DNA from: Antedon mediterranea
Lineage: Eukaryota; Echinodermata; Crinoidea; Comatulida; Antedonidae
Length of the DNA: 64,000 nt
Direction: 5' to 3'
NCBI RefSeq assembly: GCF_964355755.1
Contig: NC_092673.1
Span: 17,801,001 to 17,865,000, forward strand
Shown here: in pieces, positions 59,901-64,000 of the stretch
Numbering within the stretch: the stretch's first letter is position 1
Layout: the number at the start of each line of letters is the position of its first letter
The notes under the pieces: generated by a model
What the model was told of the DNA's origin: nothing
Database searches by the model: none
Seen by the model: only the letters and a program-made list of their open reading frames with translations
Made by a program: the position numbers and the translations under genes

Positions 59901-61366
59901 ATAAAATTTCAAAATATTTGTAGAGGTATGACATATTCTGGTTAAACTTTCTGCTGAAGATGTTTTTAACATGTACAGGAAATGATTTTCGTTTTCTTAT
60001 TAAAAGAAATTTAAATGGCATTTTACAAATCAACAATTTCAGGAATGTGTTGGAAAGCGATCATTCTTTGTGCCATTACGCCTTGCTTTCAAGACATCAA
60101 CTGAAGTGGAACCAATGCCTGATGAATTTCCAGCTATCAGTATCTATTACGACTTTAAGGGATATCTGCCAGATGTATTGTTTCCATATATGATTATTGA
60201 TTTCCTCAACAAATTTCAAAAGAAAGGCGATGACCCAATACTCTTGTATAATCATGCTGAACTTTACTTCGACCAAGATCATCATGTGACCTTATCTCTT
60301 GTCAAATTTGTGACTACGGACGAGGAGGATGAAAGAAAGTTCTTGTTAAAGGTACTGTATCATATAATTTCTTGTGATTTAGTCATTTAATCTAAACATA
60401 AACTTAAATTCAGATACCAAAACATTACTTTTCTTCTTTTTTAGGTGACTATTAAAAGAACAAATGCTCCTAATGAAGCAAGTAATTTAGAACCCTCTTC
60501 TGAAGCATGTAAAGAAGTATGTTATTTCAGTTTATATCAGTTTTTAAAACTATATGATTTTTTATAGATATTTTTGTTGATTTGATTTTTTTGTAATTAT
60601 GACATAGTTTAAAATAACTTAAATATTTAAAATCACGTTTGTGTAGTTTACTTGATGTGTAATATAATTTGTAATTTTTATTGATATACATTATTAATTG
60701 AATATTAAATTGATTATTGACAATTGATAAAAACATTACATCTTTAACAAATAAATGATATAATCTTAATATTATATAAATTTAAAATACAAACAACTTA
60801 AAGTACAGTTATCAAAGCTAGTTTATAAGTGATTTTCACTGAAATGAAATTTTTATATGGTCATGAATCTTGGCCTCAATGCCTGCAATTAAAACTTTAT
60901 AAACAATAATGAGGTTTATTGTATGGTGACAAGATTTTGTTACATTTGTGACAAACTAGGTAAAATGTCGATAGTAGTGATAATTCACCTTATATTTGTA
61001 TTTTAGGAATTTATTTCAATTATTATTGTTTTACTTTTTCCTTTATAACTATTTTGTATTGTAAATGTTTAGTGAACATTTTAAAAATGTGTGCTACATT
61101 GTTTAAGTGTTAATTGCATGTTTTTGGATATTTACCTTTATATCTTTAGGTTTTGTTAACGATCCAGAAGTCATTTGCACCTACTAAAGATGGTGGTAGA
61201 AGAGGGATTCAATTCGAGAGATGCATACTTTGTGATGTATGTAGTGATACATCAGAAAAGAAACACATTCAAAATCTTGATGATTTCCAGGACGAGAAGT
61301 TGCCATGCTCCAAAACTGGCACGTATATGAGTATGGATGTTACACGTTACAAGCGGCTATTTGGAG
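39450..61366 (+). CDS. Gene B: ten DED-like domains fused to a ROCO-like GTPase (3' end not seen)
   Basis: Nineteen exons join in frame: 39450-39474, 41045-41560, 45570-46124, 46334-46912, 47449-48003, 48213-48791, 49310-49478, 55228-55313, 55680-55738, 55964-56048, 56660-56817, 57287-57376, 57476-57655, 57868-58116, 59280-59468, 59605-59787, 60043-60351, 60445-60516 and 61150-61366. They give about 1,618 residues. Residues 9-936 hold five exon-sized units with two DED-like folds each. The P-loop is near residue 976, followed by TDGI, WDHGGQ, THKG, FAIENS, the COR-like region and a Cys-rich segment. Exon lengths and phases after the P-loop match gene A, so the two are tandem paralogues. DEDs usually bind other DEDs to nucleate caspase or adaptor filaments; a nucleotide-controlled DED scaffold is the inferred role. 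The C-terminal linker and membrane exons seen in gene A are not visible before the window ends. Confidence 0.85.
39480..40720 (-). mobile_element. LINE C-terminal fragment (minus), split by a TTAA element
   Basis: The minus strand at 40600-40690 reads VSSVRPSLDYCCTVWG and at 39750-39945 KRAARLIPNCDFLIPSSEMF, consecutive parts of CR1/L2-type LINE proteins. The 617-bp element between them (39952-40568) interrupts the reading. The remnant lies in gene B intron 1. Confidence 0.65.
39952..40568. mobile_element. 617-bp element with TTAA target duplication
   Basis: TIR AGACACCTTCCCTAC is perfect over 15 bp. TTAA flanks both sides (39948-39951, 40569-40572). TTAA targets fit piggyBac or Kolobok groups. 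The interior has no clear gene. Confidence 0.85.
41045..41560 (+). CDS. Gene B exon 2: first DED-like pair
   Basis: 172 codons, phase 1-1. The first half has RLKLLYKDHL, WDLLNDLSASGSLSSSNLT and a further helix, matching the L..LC.D.I....D.L..L...G.LS..NL pattern of death effector domains. The second half (FRQKVYQLGLQL ... FEHRGIIDED) repeats the same pattern. The RxDL motif of classical DEDs is not evident in either. The donor gttggt is weak, and reading on hits a stop soon after. The unit is clearly diverged from the later four. Confidence 0.78.
42480..42729 (-). mobile_element. Ty1/copia integrase fragment
   Basis: The minus strand reads HQNGTAGRTFFEIGRCILLD, then FWTYAVKQAAIICNRC and TGQIPYETLTG. 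This is the well known region of copia integrases in which QNGxAER precedes the helix with the FW..AV motif. The flanking sequence to about 42130 continues with stops. It is a dead fragment. Confidence 0.75.
43655..43938. mobile_element. 284-bp inverted-repeat element
   Basis: The ends gatcagttctcaattaatatg and the inverse of taacatagagttgagaactg pair. Inside, a ttttagataggcc..aaaacgaaccc module occurs twice. A scrap of the same module is at 44310-44360. Confidence 0.75.
43979..44281 (-). mobile_element. tRNA-derived SINE, minus strand
   Basis: On the minus strand it begins gtggccgagcggttaagaca (A box) and continues to aggggttcgaggctcac (B box), as in Leu/Ser-type tRNAs. It then has a conserved-looking body with gtcttctcggataagg and cactttaaagaac, and an AT-rich end. 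The tRNA part lacks a proper acceptor stem. Confidence 0.75.
45570..46124 (+). CDS. Gene B exon 3 (X1): DED-like pair
   Basis: 185 codons, phase 1-1, acceptor tacag and donor gtaagt. The first fold has WLKCCLFDVIPRADL and ATDLFNALHDNSKIKPDDV, very close to the DED core (helix 2, the IPR turn, helix 5). The second has YRKRLFRALKEVG, then a helix with WDVVFYLESVLQLED. It is duplicated almost exactly at 47449-48003. Confidence 0.82.
46334..46912 (+). CDS. Gene B exon 4 (Y1): DED-like pair
   Basis: 193 codons, phase 1-1, acceptor tatag, donor gttaag. First fold: DMLKVLCKDLITPNNAL, MELFDLLQQAGCLSTTNF. Second fold: YRQKLIDFGKTLS, WTVILDLEQRGILREDT. Both follow the DED pattern and are most like exon 2. 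Residue RRQCVNQW here reads RRQCDNQW in the duplicate (48213-48791). Confidence 0.82.
47449..48003 (+). CDS. Gene B exon 5 (X2): duplicate of exon 3
   Basis: No difference from 45570-46124 was seen by eye over the 555 nt, including the intron borders. It joins in frame to exon 4 (G|AA) and to exon 6. It is part of the 1,879-bp tandem duplication. Confidence 0.82.
48213..48791 (+). CDS. Gene B exon 6 (Y2): duplicate of exon 4
   Basis: This is the copy of 46334-46912 with one visible coding change, GTC to GAC (Val to Asp) in the second fold. It ends in phase 1 at gttaag and joins to the P-loop exon at 49310 in frame. Confidence 0.82.
49310..49478 (+). CDS. Gene B exon 7: P-loop of Roc domain
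   Basis: Phase 1-2, 169 nt. It encodes a lead-in helix and VNLGMLKVIGQEGVGKTCLI (Walker A). It joins the DED array to the GTPase and matches gene A 1043-1211. The following intron is about 5.7 kb because of a LINE with nested insertions. Confidence 0.88.
50248..53990. mobile_element. 3.7-kb CAGGG element inserted in the LINE, 5-bp target duplication
   Basis: The ends CAGGGcCGTAGCCAGG and the inverse of cctggctacaggcctg match. CATGG is repeated at 50243-50247 and 53991-53995, and the LINE reading resumes exactly there. Sub-terminal sequence includes a G run (53922-53935) and gttcg. No transposase was recognised. 53190-53335 resembles 560-765. Confidence 0.88.
50888..52508. mobile_element. 1.6-kb element nested in the CAGGG element
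   Basis: The inverted ends caaagatagtgtagtagga and its inverse (52474-52506) pair over about 35 bp. gtctag flanks both sides. It contains cgacgtgcgaggcgccctt near the right end and a similar inverse piece near the left, a family also represented at 35227 and 38645. No gene was recognised. Confidence 0.75.
55228..56048 (+). CDS. Gene B exons 8-10: switch I and short D/N-rich insert
   Basis: Exon 55228-55313 encodes VVTDGIAVIRTASTTW, the switch I region. Exon 55680-55738 is a short basic helix. Exon 55964-56048 is a 28-residue Asp/Asn-rich insert, much shorter than in gene A. Acceptors are gccag, cacag and gtcag, and phases match gene A at every join. Confidence 0.8.
56660..57376 (+). CDS. Gene B exons 11-12: G3 motif and following strand
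   Basis: Exon 56660-56817 has a charged coiled lead and FNIWDHGGQMIYHGIHR (G3). Exon 57287-57376 has IFVTSEALYIVVFDLS behind a normal ttccag acceptor, the site that is ttctaa in gene A. Donors are gtaagt in both. Confidence 0.86.
57476..57655 (+). CDS. Gene B exon 13: G4 region with THKG
   Basis: 60 codons, phase 0-0. It has HHWTNLQFILSYI, then PTILIVGTHKGKLGETEKE. As in gene A, the expected Asp of THxD/NKxD is Gly. The charged block before it occurs once here and twice in gene A. Confidence 0.85.
57868..58116 (+). CDS. Gene B exon 14: end of Roc, start of COR-like region
   Basis: 83 codons, phase 0-0, with QYFAIENS, an amphipathic helix and IPLKWMRFRCDLHDL. It is the close paralogue of gene A 7865-8107. 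Confidence 0.85.
58228..58556. mobile_element. Palindromic MITE in gene B intron 14
   Basis: The two arms of about 100 bp (tgtatagaaactcagattt ... ggaccgatccattattaatc and its inverse) pair around an AT-rich centre. Ends: tgtatagaaa and ttttctatac. Confidence 0.85.
58746..59165 (-). mobile_element. LINE 3' end, minus strand
   Basis: The minus strand reads NTRSKSKNTLVLPKWHNDSG, then a short Lys-Arg stretch, FQYRSVKLWN and a stop, the usual C-terminus of CR1/L2-type proteins. An aataaag signal and an (ATCT)n tail at 58746-58760 follow. It lies in gene B intron 14. Confidence 0.75.
59280..60351 (+). CDS. Gene B exons 15-17: COR-like region (59280-59468, 59605-59787, 60043-60351)
   Basis: The three exons encode LLNFLYDLGEIVYMPD (a better match to FLHDLG than gene A), FEFLVALMIQLGFICE and RSFFVPLRLAFK with IYYDFKGYLPDVLFPY. 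All are phase 0-0. Intron 14 before them holds a palindromic MITE and a LINE tail. Confidence 0.85.
60445..61366 (+). CDS. Gene B exons 18-19: Cys-containing segment (60445-60516, 61150-61366)
   Basis: The first exon (24 codons) has a single Cys, where gene A has CDLCPQAC. The second has RCILCDVCSDTSEKKHI and LFGG, ending in phase 1 at gtaaga. Reading through that donor gives about 45 more codons to a stop at 61501-61503, so an alternative soluble end is possible. No counterparts of the gene A linker or membrane exons were found before 64000. Confidence 0.78.
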
Positions 61367-62025
61367 GTAAGAATAAAAACAAAGACAGACAAGTTCGATT
61401 TTATTTCACTGATATATTTACTACTAGTACTACAACCATGTGTATGCGAATTAGGTGTAATGGTTATGTAATCAGCCTTTCAACTAACAATAGTTTCAGT
61501 TGACTAATAATAGAACAGCAACGCCAAAAACAAACGGGTGAATTTGAAAATAATCATCAACAAACTTGTACATTAAATCTAATTATGTTTTAAAATTACA
61601 AATCACATATTATAACTGTTGCCTCTTGTACAAAAGAAAGTTTTTTGGACAAGTAGTTCTCGAGAAAATGCAATTTCAGTTTACTCAATACTTTAAGACT
61701 GTTCGCTGGCTTTTGAAAACACTAGCAGGTCTGAAAATAATTTTAAAAAGTTGTCCAGAATTGGGACCGTGGTCCGGATTGCCTCCAAAATTTAATGGAA
61801 AGATTTTGGGAAAGATCTTGTAATTACTTTTTGAGTAATCCTGCTAACAAACAAACAAACAAACAGACAGACAGACACACGCGATTGACTACATATACCT
61901 CCTTGGCGGAGGTAAATAATAAAATTTATGTAAACCGATAAAATGTGGGGAAAAACCTAAATATACTAGTACTAGTACTATGATAAGAGGAATTAATATA
62001 TCACAGTTAACAGCAGCATTTCACC

Positions 62026-62772
62026 TAACTCATATTTCATCATATGGCAATACAATTACGTAATGCATATAGCGCTTAACATTTTCAAAATTGATTTTGG
62101 ATGAAATTGGAGTACGTTTCAGGCAATTTTAAGCGTTTAAAAAATTGCCATTAGTGCGCAGATTTTTCACAAGCCTTTATTTTAATAATTTCATCATATT
62201 TTATTCAACTCGAAATTGCGTAATACAAGCACCTCAAAAAGGACAGGCTAGGCACGTGTAAGTTAACAAAATGGTGCAAATATGCCAAGCTTTATAATTA
62301 ATATAGGTCGTTTGAATTCTCGGGAACACCCATTTTGCATTTCATTTTCTTAAAGTGTATGTATCATATGTATGATTTATTATGAAATTAAGTCATCACT
62401 ATATTGCATATTAAATTTAAAAAAATTAATTTTGACAATCAAACAAATTATGACATTTTCTTGGGCCGAAATAACAAACTAAACATTAACTTTCTTCCGT
62501 AAATATACTTTTAGTCAGTTGCATGGCTCGGTGGTCTGTGCTCGTGTCTATGACATTCAAGGTACCGAGATCGAGTTTCACCTTGGGGACGAAACGAAAT
62601 AAGACTTTTTTTATATCCGTATTGTTTGTTCAATTTTATTTCTTAGTGTATAGATTATACACATGATTTATAATGAAATCTAGATAAAAAGTAACTTGTA
62701 TCTTTATTATTATGTAACAAATGTGGTCTATGACATTATACGCAGAGGGATATTGATTGGATTGTGATATTG
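62026..62772 (+). repeat. Dispersed repeat with tRNA-like tail, copy 2
   Basis: Homologous to 5212-6227, same orientation, with the tRNA-like part at about 62521-62590 (ggctcggtggtc ... gatcgagtttcacc). Confidence 0.7.
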
Positions 62773-63742
62773 TACTATCAGAATCATTATTGATAATCTA
62801 TACATTGTTACAACATGCTGCTATTAGCTGTGATATCTTCATTCCTCTTACCAGTAGTAGTACTATCAGAATCATTATTGATAATCTATACATTGTTACA
62901 ACATGCTGCTATTAGCTGTGATATCTTCATTCCTCTTACCTTAAAAAAAGCTATACAAAACAACCTTATTGCTACACATTTTGAAAATTGTGTAGCAAAA
63001 AATACAATACAAAACTATGTTTCTCGACTTAAAAATCAGTTTGATTAGCAATATTGCTAAACAAAATTGTTAAATGAAAATTTTCCCTGTCAGTAGTAGT
63101 ACTATCAGAATCATTATTGATAATCTATACATTGTTACAACATGCTGCTATTAGCTGTAATATCTTCATTCCTCTTACCAGTAGTAGTACTATCAGAATC
63201 ATTATTGATAATCTATACATTGTTACAACATGCTGCTATTAGCTGTGATATCTTCATTCCTCTTACCAGTAGTAGTACTATCAGAATCATTATTGATAAT
63301 CTATACATTGTTATAACATGCTGATATTAGCTGTGATATCTTCATTCCTCTTACCAGTAGTAGTACTATCAGAATCATTATTGATAATCTATACATTGTT
63401 ACAACATGCTGCTATTAGCTGTGATATCTTCATTCCTCTAATACCAGTAGTAGTACTATCAGAATCATTATTGATAATCTATACATTGTTACAACATGCT
63501 GCTATTTAGCTGTGATATCTTCATTCAGTAGTAGTAGTAGTAGTAGAATCATTATTGATAATCTATATATTGTTACAACATGCTGCTATTAGCTGTGATA
63601 TCTTCACTCCTCTTACCTGTAGTAGTACTATCAGAATCATTATTGATAATCTACACATTGTTACAACATGCTGCTATTAGCTGTGATATCTTTATTCCTC
63701 TTACCAGTAGTAGTACTAGTAGAATCATTATTGATAATCTCT
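62771..63742. repeat. 88-bp tandem array, about 10 copies, with a MITE insertion
   Basis: The gaatcattattgataatct motif recurs at 62781, 62869, 63108, 63196, 63284, 63372, 63462, 63546, 63634 and 63722, mostly 88 bp apart. Copy 3 is displaced by the inserted CAGGG MITE remnant. Some copies have 84- or 90-bp spacing from agt-repeat length changes. Open frames here are by-products of the array. Confidence 0.95.
62944..63089. mobile_element. CAGGG MITE copy 3, left end missing
   Basis: Same body as 25637-25811 and very similar to it, ending in ttttccctg, but lacking the first 30 or so bases. It is inserted in the 88-bp array. Confidence 0.85.
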
Positions 63743-64000
63743 ACTTAGTTAAAATATTAAAATATTAACAATCTATTGTTAATGTCAAGATAGTTAAAAT
63801 TAAAAAATGTGAATGTTGGAGGTTCAATATTATAAAACTATTTATTTTTTTTATTTGACAAGAGTTTAATATGTTGGCTATTAAGTTTGAATCTAACTAG
63901 GATGCAACACAAAAATGTAGGCACAACAAGTAATTTGACCAATGACAAGTGAATAAGCTCAGATGAGCTGTGCATTGCATCTTGGTGTGCATCCATGAGA

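Larger units (their letters stand above)
61367..64000. other. Region after the last visible gene B exon
   Basis: No further exons were found. It contains a retroposon piece (about 61660-61925, with aaacaaacaaac and cctccttggcggaggta), the dispersed repeat copy 2, the 88-bp array and, at 63905, the start of a MITE similar to 199-378. It may be a long intron of gene B. Confidence 0.45.

Noticed and set aside
61367-61503. Read-through extension of the last visible gene B exon as the true C-terminus
   Set aside because: The gtaaga donor and phase match gene A, where splicing continues; read-through is kept only as an alternative.
62815-63768. Several similar small hydrophobic frames starting MLLLAVISS
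   Set aside because: They are by-products of the 88-bp tandem array, not independent genes.

Overview
The window is animal nuclear DNA: AT-rich, with spliced genes that have small exons, GT..AG introns and conserved phases, embedded in dense transposon debris. The mix of repeats (foldback elements whose inverted repeats are built of short tandem subrepeats, tRNA-derived SINEs, CR1/L2-like LINEs, many MITEs) and a death-fold/ROCO GTPase family suggest a marine invertebrate deuterostome, plausibly an echinoderm. The species cannot be fixed from sequence alone.

Two paralogous plus-strand genes dominate. Gene A (exons 1043-15602) enters from beyond the left edge. In the window it encodes a Roc-like GTPase domain with P-loop GQEGVGKT, a TDGI-like switch region, WDHGGQ and THKG, then a COR-like region, a Cys-rich segment, a short linker and a C-terminal double membrane segment ending in a stop at 15600-15602. 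Gene B (exons 39450-61366) starts inside the window with an in-frame stop before its ATG. It carries five large exons, each encoding two DED-like death folds (ten in total), followed by the same GTPase-COR-Cys module, and its 3' end is not visible. Four of the five DED exons form an almost perfect 1,879-bp tandem duplication (45471-47349 and 47350-49228). Each DED exon starts and ends in phase 1, so units can be added without breaking the frame. By inference the proteins are death-fold adaptor/GTPase scaffolds, perhaps in innate immune or cell-death signalling, with gene A membrane anchored.

Between and inside the genes lie mobile elements. These are a 3-kb foldback with decayed coding arms (18804-21821); a pair of foldbacks with 16-bp subrepeats (22378-25887); a CAGGG-ended element with 5-bp target duplication (30097-31804); a minus-strand LTR retrotransposon without pol (35322-38644); and a LINE in a gene B intron, split by a 3.7-kb CAGGG element that itself holds another element (about 49850-55125). 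There are also a TTAA-flanked element inside an older LINE (39952-40568), several MITEs and SINEs, and tandem arrays of 128, 30 and 88 bp. No bacterial-type genes, rRNA, functional tRNA or CRISPR array were seen.
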